The notes beneath the pieces are model-generated. The model ran no database searches. It had not been told where the DNA came from and saw only the letters and a program-made list of their open reading frames with translations. DNA of 64,000 bases, from positions 124,001 through 188,000 of the forward strand of contig JADJJE010000004.1 of NCBI GenBank assembly GCA_016706685.1, read 5' to 3'. Each line of letters opens with the position of its first letter. The first letter of the stretch is position 1. Positions 1-9,357 of this stretch are shown piece after piece. This DNA is from Sandaracinaceae bacterium. Its GTDB lineage: Bacteria; Myxococcota_A; Polyangia; Polyangiales; Houyiibacteriaceae. A program made the translations under genes and the position numbers.

Positions 1-213
1 GCGGAAGACGAGTGGCGAGCCAACCAGCCCAGCAACACGTCGGATCTGGGCGAGACCGTGCCCGACACCGAGCGTCCGGACGAATACCCCGACGAGGTCG
101 TCGCCGAGGCCCGCGTGGTGCAGGTGCGTGAGCGCTCGTGCACCGTGATGATGACCACGTCGATTCGTGCGGTCGAGGTGGGCGATCGGGCCCAGATGCG
201 CCAAGGCTTCTGA
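1..213 (+). CDS. C-terminal fragment of unknown protein
   Basis: This reading frame is open from the first base and stops at TGA 211-213, so only the last 70 residues of a longer protein are in the window. The visible part is acidic and then ends in a short beta-rich stretch (VVQVRERSCTVMMTTSIRAV) followed by a VGDRAQMRQGF terminus. Endings of this type, a repeated strand plus a V-G-D-R turn, are common at the C-terminus of envelope or LysM-type proteins in myxobacteria, but nothing here identifies the family. The downstream kinase begins about 65 bases later on the same strand. Function unknown. Confidence 0.6.
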   Translation, partial: AEDEWRANQPSNTSDLGETVPDTERPDEYPDEVVAEARVVQVRERSCTVMMTTSIRAVEVGDRAQMRQGF

Positions 214-277
214 GCGTCTCGCAGGGGCCTCCCCGAAGCGATTGATTGTGGAGGGCAAGCTGGGCGAGACTGGCTGC

Positions 278-2107
278 GTGTCCGACAAGTCCGACATCGC
301 CGCCCTCGAGGCGTCCGTCAAGCGTGAGCAGCGCAAGCTGAAGGCGCTGCAGGACGTTGGTGCTGCGCTCGGATCCACGCTCGACCTCCAAGAACTGCTC
401 ACGCTAGTGGTGGACCGCATCTCGGAGGCCATGGAGGCGGACCGCAGCACGCTCTACGTGCTGGACGAGGAGACCAACGAGCTGTGGTCGAAGGTGGCTC
501 AGGGGGAGCGCTGGCTCGAGATCCGCCTGCGTGTGGGCGACGGCCTCGCGGGGACGGTCGCGCTCACGGGCAAGACCCTCAACATCAAGGACGCCTACCA
601 GGACCCGCGCTTCGACGCCGATTGGGACCGGCGCTCGGGCTACCGCACCACGTCCACGGTGTGCGTCCCCATGAAGAACCACCACGGCCGCATCATCGGT
701 GTGGTGCAGTGCCTCAACAAGAGCGGGGGCACCTACTTCACCGTGGAAGACGAGGCGCTGCTGGGCGCGCTGGCCAGCCAGGCCGCCGTCTCCATCGAGA
801 ACTCCAAGCTCTTCCTCTCCATGGTGGGCAAGAACATCGAGCTGCTGGAGGCCCAAGAGAAGCTCCAGCAGAAGGTGCGCGAGCTGGACGTGCTCTTCGA
901 GATCGCCCAGGTGTCGGCCAGCGCCCAGGAGCTGGACGAGCTGCTCGAAGGGGTGCTGGCCCGCACCATGCGCGCGGTGAACGCCGAGGCGGCGTCCATC
1001 TTGCTGGCCGACGCCGACACCGGTGACCTGCGCTTCCGTGCCGCGGTGGGTGGCGAGCCGGAGGCCATCAAGCGCCTGCGCATCAAGGCGGGCCAGGGCA
1101 TCTGTGGCTGGGTGGCGCAGCACCAGCAACACCAAGTGGTCAACGACGTGGACTCCGACCAGCGCCACAGCCGCAACATCTCGGAAGAGGTGGGCTACCA
1201 CCCGCGCTCCGTGCTGTGCGTGCCGCTGCGCTGGGACGACGGCATCGGCGCGGTGGAGCTGCTCAACAAGGCGGCCGGCAGCGAGTCCTTCACGGACGAC
1301 GACGTGAAGCTGGCCACGGTCATCGCGGGTCACATCTCCACGGCCATCACCCAGGCGCGCGGGCGTGAGCGGCGGGCGCGCGAGCAGCGGCTCAGCACCA
1401 TTGGCCAGTTTCTCTCCAGCGTCCTGCACGACTTGAAGACGCCCATGACGGTCATCCAGGGCTACGCCAAGCTCCTCAGCAAGGAGAGCGACCCGGGCCG
1501 GCGCGCCGAGTACGCGCAGACCATCCAGCGGCAGGTAGACCTGCTCAACACCATGACCAAGGAGACCCTCGCGTTCGCGCGGGGCGAGCGGACCATCTGG
1601 ATCCGCAAGGTCTACCTCTACAAGTTCTTCGAGGACGCCGCGGAGCAGCTGCGCCGCGAGCTCGAGCCGCGCGGCATCGAGCTGGTGCTCAACCTCGAGG
1701 AGCGCGGCACGGCCTACTTCGACGAGACCAAGGTGCTGCGGGCGCTCCACAACCTGGCCCGCAACGCGGCCGAGGCCATCAGCAGCCGCCCGGGAGACCC
1801 CACGGACGGGCGCTGCGAGCTCACCGTCTCGCGCGCGCCCGAGGGAGCGCTGCGCATCGCGTTCTCGGACAACGGGCCCGGCGTGCCGGAGGAGATCCGC
1901 TCGCGCCTCTTCGAGTCCTTCACCACGCACGGGAAGCAGGGGGGCACCGGCCTCGGGCTGGCCATCGTGCGGAGCATCGTGAGCGACCACCGCGGGGAGA
2001 TCACGGTGGAGAGCCGGCCAGGCTGCACCACGTTCCACATCGAGCTGCCGCAAGATGAAGCCCACGAAGCTTCGTCGTCGGGCAGCACGCGCGCGCTGGT
2101 TCACTAG
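278..2107 (+). CDS. Soluble GAF-GAF sensor histidine kinase
   Basis: Cytoplasmic sensor kinase of 609 residues with no membrane segment. A short N-terminal coiled coil (about 5-30) is followed by two GAF domains (about 35-185 and 210-360), a dimerisation/phosphoacceptor region with the H-box around SVLHDLKTPMTVIQGYAK, and a HATPase_c domain with N-box HNLARNAAEA, G1 box DNGPGVPEEI and G2 box GGTGLGLAIV. It should autophosphorylate on the H-box histidine and pass phosphate to a response regulator; the ligand of the GAF domains cannot be read from sequence. No response regulator lies next to it, so it is an orphan kinase here. The frame is open further upstream to 167, overlapping the previous gene; GTG 278 is preferred because it starts just before the conserved coiled coil. 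GTG 248 is an alternative. Confidence 0.85.
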   Translation: MSDKSDIAALEASVKREQRKLKALQDVGAALGSTLDLQELLTLVVDRISEAMEADRSTLYVLDEETNELWSKVAQGERWLEIRLRVGDGLAGTVALTGKTLNIKDAYQDPRFDADWDRRSGYRTTSTVCVPMKNHHGRIIGVVQCLNKSGGTYFTVEDEALLGALASQAAVSIENSKLFLSMVGKNIELLEAQEKLQQKVRELDVLFEIAQVSASAQELDELLEGVLARTMRAVNAEAASILLADADTGDLRFRAAVGGEPEAIKRLRIKAGQGICGWVAQHQQHQVVNDVDSDQRHSRNISEEVGYHPRSVLCVPLRWDDGIGAVELLNKAAGSESFTDDDVKLATVIAGHISTAITQARGRERRAREQRLSTIGQFLSSVLHDLKTPMTVIQGYAKLLSKESDPGRRAEYAQTIQRQVDLLNTMTKETLAFARGERTIWIRKVYLYKFFEDAAEQLRRELEPRGIELVLNLEERGTAYFDETKVLRALHNLARNAAEAISSRPGDPTDGRCELTVSRAPEGALRIAFSDNGPGVPEEIRSRLFESFTTHGKQGGTGLGLAIVRSIVSDHRGEITVESRPGCTTFHIELPQDEAHEASSSGSTRALVH

Positions 2108-2202
2108 AGGCGCCTCGGCACCCGCTGCCTAGGCGGGGACCTGCCCTGGGCGCGGGCCGTGACGGCCTTGCTCCTGCCTCGGCGCGTCGCCAGAAACGAG
2201 AA

Positions 2203-2220
2203 GCCCTCCGCGAGGAGGGC
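2203..2220 (-). terminator. Hairpin terminator between convergent genes
   Basis: A perfect 7-bp stem, GCCCTCC (2203-2209) and GGAGGGC (2214-2220), encloses a 4-base loop. Read on the minus strand it is followed by TTCTCGTTT, a T-rich run typical of intrinsic terminators, so it probably ends the cysteine-rich gene. It may also stop the kinase transcript from the other side. Confidence 0.6.
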
Positions 2221-2250
2221 GTCTTCGGTTGGCCTGGCAGGCCTTCAGAG

Positions 2251-5200
2251 CTAGCTAAGCCGTTGACTCAGGCTCATGGTGTAGGTCGCGCAGGTGGGCG
2301 CGGTCCCCAGAGCGGTGGACGCAGATGTAGAGCGTGCGGCTCGGCGACCAGTTGCAGCCCGTTCCGCCCGGGGACCACCTGGTTGCACTGGCCGGTCTGC
2401 TCGAGCGGATCGAACGAGTAGCTGGTCAGGTTGCGTGGCTGGCTGGAGGTGCCGGAGCAGAGCGTCCCGGGCCGCCCGCCCGTGTAGGTGGCCAGCGTGG
2501 TCCTGGCGGACGCTCGAAGACGACGTCCGAGCCCGAACGCGCAGTGAACGATGAGCCCTGCGGTACCCGGGGCCGCCGCGGTTGTTCAGCGTCACCCGGA
2601 ACCAGTCACCGTCCATGGTGGTGGCCAGGTTGCCGATCACGGTGTTGCTCTGGCCCTCGGTCAGGGTGTGGATCGACCCCCCGCTACGGCCGTCGCGCAC
2701 GCGTCCGTGCCGCTGATCTCGGGAAGGCACTCGCAGCCATCGGCGTTCACCAGGTCCGGGTTCACGTAGCTGCCCTTGCAGCTGGCGACCTGGCAGCCGC
2801 TCGCCGCCGCCACACGACTCGACCGCGTTGGCCACCATGCAGAGCGCGTTCCCCCCGTTGTCGGTGACCATGTCGCAGTCGTTGTCGAGGCCATCGCAGA
2901 TCTCTTAGCTCGGGTGGCTCATGGCGCTCGGGCAGGTCTGCGGCACACCCGCCGTGCAGAGCGCGATGGTCTGCTGACAGACGCCGCTGTTGCACGACTG
3001 GGTGTTCGGCATGGGGGTGAAGGCGTTGCAGACCGGCGCCACCATGCCGGTGCAGGTGGACAGGTTCTTCACCTGACACGTGTTGTTGCAGTCGAGCGCC
3101 ACGGCGTTGGCGGGCTGGGCCGGGCAGACCTGGGCCGCCGTCTCACACGAGCCGGCGCCGTTGCAGTCCACGGCAGCCGCTGGCGCGTTCTGCGCGGTGA
3201 AGCACTGGTCGCCCGTCCAGCCCGCGTACCAGCCGGCGCAGCTGACCAGGCCGCACTCGCTGGCGGGGTCCGACCCGGCCGGGATGTTGGTGCACGTGCC
3301 CACGCTGCCCGCGACGTTGCACGCCTGGCAGAGCGACCCACACGAGCTGTTGCAGCAGACGCCGTCCGTGCAGGCCAGACCGCCGGCGCAGTCGGACGCC
3401 GCGGCGCATGTCTGCCCCTGATTGCGGAGCGGCTGGCAGATGCCCGTGCCACAGAATGCGCCGGCATCACTGCAGCTTGGTTCATGGTGCAGTTCTCGGG
3501 CAGGTCGGTCTGCGAGACCGGCCGCGCCGCTGCAGGAGAGGTCGTTGTAGAACCCGCAGACGTTGGCGAGAGTGGCTGCCGGTGCACGCGCTGTCATCCG
3601 GCGACGTTGGCCGAGGTGCTGCACTGCTTGCTGGCGTTGCAGACCGCGTCGTCGCGGGTGCCCTGACAGCTCGAAGGCGTGTCGCAGGTGGCCGCGTTGC
3701 TGTAGCTGGCGGGGCAGTTGGCGGCCACATTGCAGCAGTCGCCGGTGGCGCAGCAGAAGCCGTTCTGGCAGTGGTTGCTGGTGCACTGGTTGTTCGCGCT
3801 GCAGGCGTCGCCGTTGGCGCCGTCCGAAACGCACAGGTTGCCCTGGCAGTTGGCGCTGGCGTCACACTGCGCGTTGGTGCTGCACGTGGTGCCACAGGAG
3901 GGCGCGCTCTGCGAGACCTGGGTGTTGCAGAAGGCGTCCGAGTAGGTCCCGCACGTGTTGGCGAGGGTGGTCACCGTGCAGGCGCTGTCGTCGTCGATCT
4001 CGAGGACGTGCCACAGACGAAGCCAGTTGCACACGGCGTCGTACCGGCGCCCGTCACGAGCCAGGGCTCAGGCACGTGGGTGCCGTGGTGTAGCTGGCGG
4101 GGCACTGACTGGCGGCCGAGCAGCAATCGCCGCCGGCGCAGCAGCGCCCGTTCTGGCAGTGGCTGGCCACGCAGTCCGAGTCCTCGTCACACACGTTGCC
4201 GTCGGCGAGGTCGGGGGCACACACGCTGGAGTCGCAGTGCGCGTTGCTGTCGCAGTCGCCGTCCGCCGAGCACATGGCTCCGCAGATGGGCGTGGTCTGG
4301 TCGAGCGCGCCGTTGCAGGACACGCTCGGGTACGCACCGCAGGTGTTGGCCACGGTGGCAGCGCTGCAGGCGCTGTCGTCGGGCACGTTTGCCTGAGTGC
4401 CACAGGAGTTGGACACGCACGTGCGGTCGCTGCGCGTGCCCTGGCAGGTGGCAGCGTTGTTGCACGCCGGAGCCGCCGCAAAGGTGCCGGGGCAGTCGGT
4501 GGCCGTGGAGCAGCAGGTGCCGCTGGTGCAGCAGAAGCCGTTGTTGCAGAGGCCGCTCTGACACGCGGCGGCGCCGGTCAGCGCGCAGTTGCCGCCGTTG
4601 GGCAAGTCGGGCACGCAGAGCCCGCCGCTGCAGTGGGCGTCGACGTCGCACTGGCCGTTGCTGGAGCAGCTGCCTCCGCATACCGGGGACACCTGAGAGG
4701 CGAGGCCGTTGCAGAAGCGGCTGGGGTAGGGGCCGCAGTCGCTGGCCTCGACGCCGGCGTTGCACGCGCTGTCGTCGGCACATTGGCCCGTGGTGGTCCC
4801 GCACACGTTGCCGGAGCAGACCGCGTCCGAGCGGGTGCCCTGGCACGTGGCCGGGTCCGCGCAGGTCGCGGGCGAGGCGTAGGACGCCGGGCAGTTGCCG
4901 GCCGACGCGCAGCAGTCGCCGCCCGAGCAACAGAAGCCGTTGCCGCAGTGGTTGGAGAGGCAGTCCGAGGCCTCGTCGCACGAGTTGCCGTCCGTCAGGT
5001 CCGGAAGGCAGGATCCGCCGTCGCAGTGCGCGTTGCCGTCGCAGTCGGCGTCGCTGAAGCAGCCACGGGAAGAACCCGCAGGTGTTCGCGATCGCCAGCA
5101 CGCCACAGCCCGTGTCGTCGGGCACGCCGGTCTGAGTGGCGCACTGGAACGAGGCGTTGCACGTGGCATCCGAGCGGGTGCCCTGGCATGTGGCCGCCGT

Positions 5201-7652
5201 GTTGCAGGTGGACGGGGTGGCGTAGCTGTTGGGACAGTTACCCGCCACCGAGCAGCAGTCACCGCTCGCGCAGCAGAACCCATTCTGGCAGTGGTTGCCA
5301 GCGCAGTCGGAGTCCTCGTCGCAGGAGGTTCCGTTGCCCTGGTCTGGCACACAGACGGCGTCGCAGTGGGCGTTGGCCATGCACTGCGAGTCGAGTGTGC
5401 AGGCTGCGGCGCACACGGGCGGGGTCTGGGTCTCCTGGCCATCGCAGAAGCGGTCCGGGAAGGCGCCGCAGCTGAGGGCCATCAGGCCAGCCGTACAGCC
5501 GCGGTCGTCATTGATGGGGGCGGTGGTCCCGCACTGGTTGCTGGTGCACGTGGCGTCGGTGCGTGACCCCTGGCAGGTGCTGTTGGAGGTGCAGGCCGCC
5601 GCCGAGCGGTAGCTCGCTGGGCAGTTGGTGGCCGCAGAGCAGCAGTCGCCGGAGGCGCAGCAGTAGCCGTTCTGACAATGACCTGCGGTGCAGTCCGAGT
5701 CCTCGTCACAGACGTCTCCGTTCGGAACGTCCAGGATGCACACGCCGTTGTCGCAGTGAGCGTTGGCGTCGCAGTTGCTGTCCGTCGAGCACGACGACGA
5801 ACACACCGGTGCCGACTGATCGGCGGTCCCGGCACAGGTGGCGGACGGGTACGCACCGCAGTTGCTCGAGACCGAGCTCACGTTGCAGCCCGAGTCGTCG
5901 GGGACACCGGCTTGCGTGCCGCAGATGGACGCGGTGCAGGTGGCGTCCGAGCGAGTGCCCTGGCACGTGGACGTGTCACCGCACGTGCTGTTGGCGCTGT
6001 AGCTGGCGGGGCAGTTTGCGGGCGTGGCGCAGCAGTCGCCGCCGGCGCAGCAGCGGCCGTTCTGGCAGTGGTCCGTGAGGCAGTCCGAGTTCTCGTCGCA
6101 CACGCCACCGTCGGTGATGTCCGGGATACACAGCCCGTCGCAGTGAGAGCCGCTGTCGCACTGGCTGTCCAGCGTGCACGCGGCCTGACACGACGGGCGC
6201 GACTGGGTGGACATCCCGTTGCAGAACACGGACGGGAAGGAGGCGCAGGTATCGGCTTCGGTCATGGTGCCGCAGCCGCTGTCGTCCTGGATGGCGGCCT
6301 GTGTGCCACAGACGTTGCCGGTGCAGATGGCGTCCGAGCGCGTGCCCTGGCAGGTGGCGGCGTCGGTGCACACCGAGGCCGAGCTGTAGATGGCCGGGCA
6401 CTGGCTGGCCATGGCGCAGCAGTCACCGCCGGAGCAGCAGAAGTTGTTCTGACAGTGCGAGGAGCCGCAGTCCGAGCCCTCGTCGCAGGCGTTGCCGTCC
6501 GGGAGGTCCAGCACACACAAGTTGTTGTCGCAGTGCGCGTTGGCGTCGCACTCGCCGTCCACGTTGCACGAGGTGGCGCAGGTGGGCGCGGACTGGTTGG
6601 ACGTGCCCGCACAGAAGACCGTAGGATAGGGGCCGCAGTCGTTGGCCTCGACGCTGCTGGTGCAGCCGGCGTCATCGGGCGCGCCGTTGAGCGACTCACA
6701 CTCGAACGTGGTCAGGTTGCACGTGACCGACCCGATGGTGCCTTGGCACATGGGGGTGTCGGTGCAGAGCAAGCCCGCCCCCGGATAGCCCGGGCAGTCC
6801 ATGTTGTCGTTGCAGCACTCCACGCCCGAACAGCAGATCCCGCTGTCGCAGTGGTCGTTGGCGCAGTCGCTGTCCGCCGTGCAGACCCCACCGTCGGGGC
6901 GGTCCAGCACGCATCCCTGCGCCTCGCAGTGCGCGGACGGGATGCAGAAATTGTCGTTCTCGACGTTCTCGAAGACGCACTCGCCAGCGCACACGTCGCC
7001 GTCGGCCATACCGCCCACGCACGAGTAGAGCCCGCACGTGTTGGTGGTCACCTGCTCGCACATGCCGTTCGCGCAGGCCGCCGTGGGCGTCTGCACGTAG
7101 TTGGTGCCATTGAACGAGCAGCCCTGCTGCGCGCAATCGATTGGTGCGTTGTCCGCGAGGTTGTCGCAGTTGTCGTCGTCGCCGTTGCAGAGCTCGTCGG
7201 CGCCGGGGTAGACCAGCTCGTCGTCGTCATTGCAGTCGGCCCCGTCGCAGAACACGCCTTCGCCGTAGTTGTCATCGTCCTCGTCGATACAGCAGCCCTC
7301 GGTGGGCAGACAGTAGAAGCGGTTCGGCTCGGCCGCGAGCGCGGCAGCCTCGAACGTGCGGGGGCAGGTGGCGAACTCGTCGGCCACACGCTGCAGGCAG
7401 AGGGTGGCGTCCCCGAATTGCACACACTCAGCGCCATCGGGGCATTGGTCGTCCACCACGCACGCCTGGCACAGACCCGTGTTGGGGCCGGCGTCCCCTG
7501 GGCCGGTGTCCGTGCCCACGTCACCGGGGCCAGCGTCGATCACACCCGAGTCGATATCTTCCGGTGCGCCTTGAGCGCAGGCCGACACGAGGCCGCCGAA
7601 TAGAATGAGGGTGCTGAGTGTTCGGATGAAGTTTAGTGCTGGCCAGCCGCAT
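2251..7652 (-). pseudogene. Broken giant cysteine-rich repeat lipoprotein
   Basis: A large secreted lipoprotein gene interrupted by many frameshifts. The likely start is ATG 7652 with Shine-Dalgarno GAGAGG seven bases upstream; one extra base near 7633 separates it from the frame that continues FIRTLSTLILFGGLVSAC, a lipoprotein signal with Cys at the lipobox. That frame is also open up to a GTG at 7726. An acidic Pro/Gly/Asp linker and a MopE-like metal-binding stretch (DADCNDDD, ELCNGDDDNCDNLADN) follow, then about ten cysteine-rich units. The coding frame jumps near 5075 (with about 44 bp missing from one unit), 4060-4010, 3595, 3530, 3490, 2900, 2815, 2690 and several times in 2560-2300. 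The fragments join into a sensible protein ending ATYTMSLSQRLS at TAG 2251. Either the gene is decaying or this repeat-rich stretch was badly assembled. Neighbouring genes are intact. Binding target unknown. Confidence 0.75.
3594..6930 (-). repeat. Tandem ~390-bp coding repeats, Cys-rich units
   Basis: Each unit encodes about 129 residues with a fixed cysteine pattern. Conserved landmarks in order are CGxYPSxFCNG, QSAPxCxxxC, DANAHCD, CDEDSDCxxxHCQNGFCC, GDCCSxAxNCPASY, TCQGTRSDATC and GVPDDSGC. The DNA encoding the CQGTR motif recurs near 6737, 6340, 5953, 5566, 5176, 4830, 4431 and 3657 with spacings of about 387-399 bp. The one short gap (about 346 bp, 5176 to 4830) matches a deletion of roughly 44 bp at a frameshift, and the double gap (about 774 bp, 4431 to 3657) covers a unit whose CQGTR motif is destroyed by another frameshift. 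The first unit (to about 6930) is the most divergent. Confidence 0.85.
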
Positions 7653-7684
7653 TGGTGCGCCTCTCGAAGTCGTACGACCCGACC

Positions 7685-7713
7685 AGTGTACCAGCGTTGC
7701 GCGGCTTTGTAAC
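7685..7713 (-). promoter_or_regulatory. Possible sigma-70 promoter of Cys-rich gene
   Basis: On the minus strand, GTTACA (7713-7708, 4 of 6 to TTGACA) and TACACT (7690-7685, 4 of 6 to TATAAT) are separated by 17 bp. Transcription would start near 7678, about 26 bases before ATG 7652 and downstream of the GTG at 7726, which agrees with the Shine-Dalgarno evidence for 7652. The match is modest. Confidence 0.3.
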
Positions 7714-7808
7714 GGGTGCGTTTCACCCACGACTGTCAAATTTCGGTCGGTGCAGCGCCAGGCCAGGCCCGCGCAACTGGCCAAAACTGCGGCAGGGACG
7801 GGCGGGAA

Positions 7809-8552
7809 TTACCGCGAAAGGCGGTTGTCGCGGCCCCAGAACGCACGCATCGAGGTGAACCGCCCAGCTGCGTCGAAGCTCATCACGTCGATCACTTCGA
7901 GCGCGATCGCGCGGTCCGGCAGCTGCAGTTCCACCCGGAAGGCAATGGCGCCCGGCCCCTCACTGGCCACCACGGGTGGCCCCAGCAAGGTGGTCCCGGT
8001 GATGGCGCCAAGGCCGCCTCGATAGAACGCCTCGACGGCCGCCCGGCTCTGGTGGACCGGTGTCCCGACGGGGTCTTCCACGCTGCAGTCGCCTGCGAAG
8101 AGCTCGAGGGCGGCCTCGGCGTCTGCACGACCGACGCGCTCCACATAGGCCAACAAGGCTGCGCTGCGGGCCTGAGTCCCTTCCGTGGGACTACCCGTCA
8201 GCACGGTGGCCCAGCCACGCACCAGGCCGGCGGCGTCCACATCCACGATGTCGATACGGGCCGCGTCGCCGGTCTCGTTCGAGAACCGGGCGCGCTCGCG
8301 GGAAGGCCAGGCGACTTCCGTGCCGCGGGTGACGCGCAGGGGGCCGTCCAGCCGAGGGGCGCTGCCCTTTCGCACGTACTCGCGGAGGCGGTCCGTGATG
8401 TCGTCCCGTCCATGGACCGGTGCTTCGCCGGCGATGGTCCATGTGGCGTCCGGCGCCAGCTTCGCTGCGACCGCGGTCCAGTCATCTCGCACCAGCGCGG
8501 ACGCAAACGACTCTGCGACGCTCCCCGGCGTCGGTGCGCCCGGATCGCTCAA
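7809..8552 (-). CDS. Tandem NTF2-fold (SnoaL-like) protein
   Basis: A 247-residue protein with two SnoaL/ketosteroid-isomerase-like halves of about 115 residues each. The first half contains SFASALVRDDWTAVAAKL...DATWTIAGEAPVHGRDDI, and the second LLAYVERVGRADAEAALELFAGDCSVEDPVGTPVHQSRAAVEAFY and ends with FDAAGRFTSMRAFWG, the pattern of a helix-capped cone fold. Such proteins may be isomerases, hydrolases or simple binders; no substrate can be assigned. No ATG or GTG fits the N-terminus; TTG 8552 starts exactly at the domain and overlaps the stop codon of the DksA-like gene by four bases (TTGA), implying translational coupling. The ketosteroid-isomerase Asp dyad cannot be confirmed by eye. 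Confidence 0.7.
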   Translation of the reverse strand: MSDPGAPTPGSVAESFASALVRDDWTAVAAKLAPDATWTIAGEAPVHGRDDITDRLREYVRKGSAPRLDGPLRVTRGTEVAWPSRERARFSNETGDAARIDIVDVDAAGLVRGWATVLTGSPTEGTQARSAALLAYVERVGRADAEAALELFAGDCSVEDPVGTPVHQSRAAVEAFYRGGLGAITGTTLLGPPVVASEGPGAIAFRVELQLPDRAIALEVIDVMSFDAAGRFTSMRAFWGRDNRLSR

Positions 8553-8911
8553 GTGAAGTCCCGCTCCTGGCGCTCCTGGTCTTCCTTGCAGCGGATGCAG
8601 AGCTCGGTCTCGGGGCGTGCTTCGAGGCGCTTCACGGAGATCGGCTCCTCGCACTCCACGCACATGCCGTACTCGTCCGTCTCCATCTTCTTGAGCGCCA
8701 CGTCGATCTTCTGCAGCAGCACACGCTCGCGGCCACGGAGGCGCAGCGTGAACGACTGCATGTACTCGCTGCTGGCGAGATCCATCTCGTCGGGCAGTTC
8801 GTTCACGTCGAGCGCCATGTCGTTCTCCATGGTCTCCCGCGCCCGACGGATGACGCTCTCGCGCTTCTCTTCGAGGATCTTTCGCAGGCGGGTGATTTCG
8901 CTCTTCTTCAT
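8549..8911 (-). CDS. DksA/TraR-family RNA polymerase-binding protein
   Basis: A 120-residue DksA-like protein. An N-terminal coiled coil carries the tip motif DEMDLA at residues 41-46, matching the DxxDxA motif that DksA inserts into the RNA polymerase secondary channel. A four-cysteine zinc finger follows (C84, C87, C105, C108; CVEC...CIRC). It is shorter than E. coli DksA (151 residues), mostly at the N-terminus. By family it should modulate transcription initiation, possibly with ppGpp. ATG 8911 is chosen because it begins the helical domain (MKKSEITRLRKILEEK); a longer frame upstream has no conserved features. It is the first gene of a two-gene unit with the NTF2-fold protein. Confidence 0.85.
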   Translation of the reverse strand: MKKSEITRLRKILEEKRESVIRRARETMENDMALDVNELPDEMDLASSEYMQSFTLRLRGRERVLLQKIDVALKKMETDEYGMCVECEEPISVKRLEARPETELCIRCKEDQERQERDFT

Positions 8912-8979
8912 CGTGATCGGGCTCCGAGCAGTGCAGCTTGGGCTGGCCTTGCCCTGGGGCGGGGCCAGCGGGACCAGCG

Positions 8980-9007
8980 ATGGTAACCACACCCCCTACC
9001 GAGTCAA
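8980..9007 (-). promoter_or_regulatory. Likely sigma-70 promoter of the dksA-like gene
   Basis: On the minus strand, TTGACT (9007-9002, 5 of 6 to consensus) and TACCAT (8985-8980, 4 of 6) are separated by 16 bp. The predicted start is near 8973, giving a leader of about 60 bases before ATG 8911. Confidence 0.4.
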
Positions 9008-9313
9008 GCTCGGTCGTGGGTGTCGCCTTCAGGGTGATCGATCGGAGGGCGAGGGGCATCCTGGTCTGCGGGATCGCTCGCGCTGGCGCTCGCTCTGGTA
9101 CCCCCCTGGAATCGGCACTCCGCGCTGCGCGCTGCGTTTGATTCCGGGGGCCCCCCAAGTCCCGCTGCCCAGGACGCCCCTCGCCCTCCTCGGTGACGTT
9201 TGGAGCCGGCATCCGGGTGAGCTCGACTGGAAGGGGGGCCTGCCGGGGGGGAGGGGGGCGCGACTGGGCGCGACGGAGCGCTAGGCGGTCTGCGCGATCC
9301 GCAGATCGTTGAC

Positions 9314-9331
9314 GTGGGCGTTGACGGCGAC
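9314..9331 (+). repeat. TTGACGGCGACGGCGACG motif, solitary copy
   Basis: The string TTGACGGCGACGGCGACG lies just after the end of the large VWA gene. The same string forms both arms of the inverted repeat at 22905-23043. It may be part of a dispersed repeat family, or simply a short GC microsatellite. Confidence 0.4.
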
Positions 9332-9357
9332 GGCGACGGCTGTTGTCCGTGTCCGTT

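Larger units (their letters stand above)
8912..9357 (-). other. Non-coding stretch of about 446 bases
   Basis: No gene with plausible codon use was found here. It holds the dksA-like promoter (8980-9007) and a long imperfect hairpin: 9102-9106 plus 9108-9113 (CCCCC, GGAATC) pair with 9140-9145 plus 9146-9150 (GATTCC, GGGGG), with one bulged base. It also holds a copy of a GACGGC-repeat motif (9314-9331) close to the end of the VWA gene. The stretch 9200-9280 is G-rich without a recognisable signal. Confidence 0.5.

Noticed and set aside
404..2104. Long open frame (566 residues) antisense to the GAF kinase
   Set aside because: Arg/Ala/His-rich composition typical of the complementary strand of GC-rich genes; the plus-strand frame has complete kinase motifs.
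3594..6930. CRISPR array or non-coding satellite
   Set aside because: Units are about 390 bp, encode conserved cysteine-rich protein and have no spacer structure.
3408..7603. Plus-strand open frames of 500-640 residues over the cysteine-rich repeats
   Set aside because: Low-complexity Val/Ala/Arg strings produced by the antisense of TGC-rich repeats; no start signals or domains.
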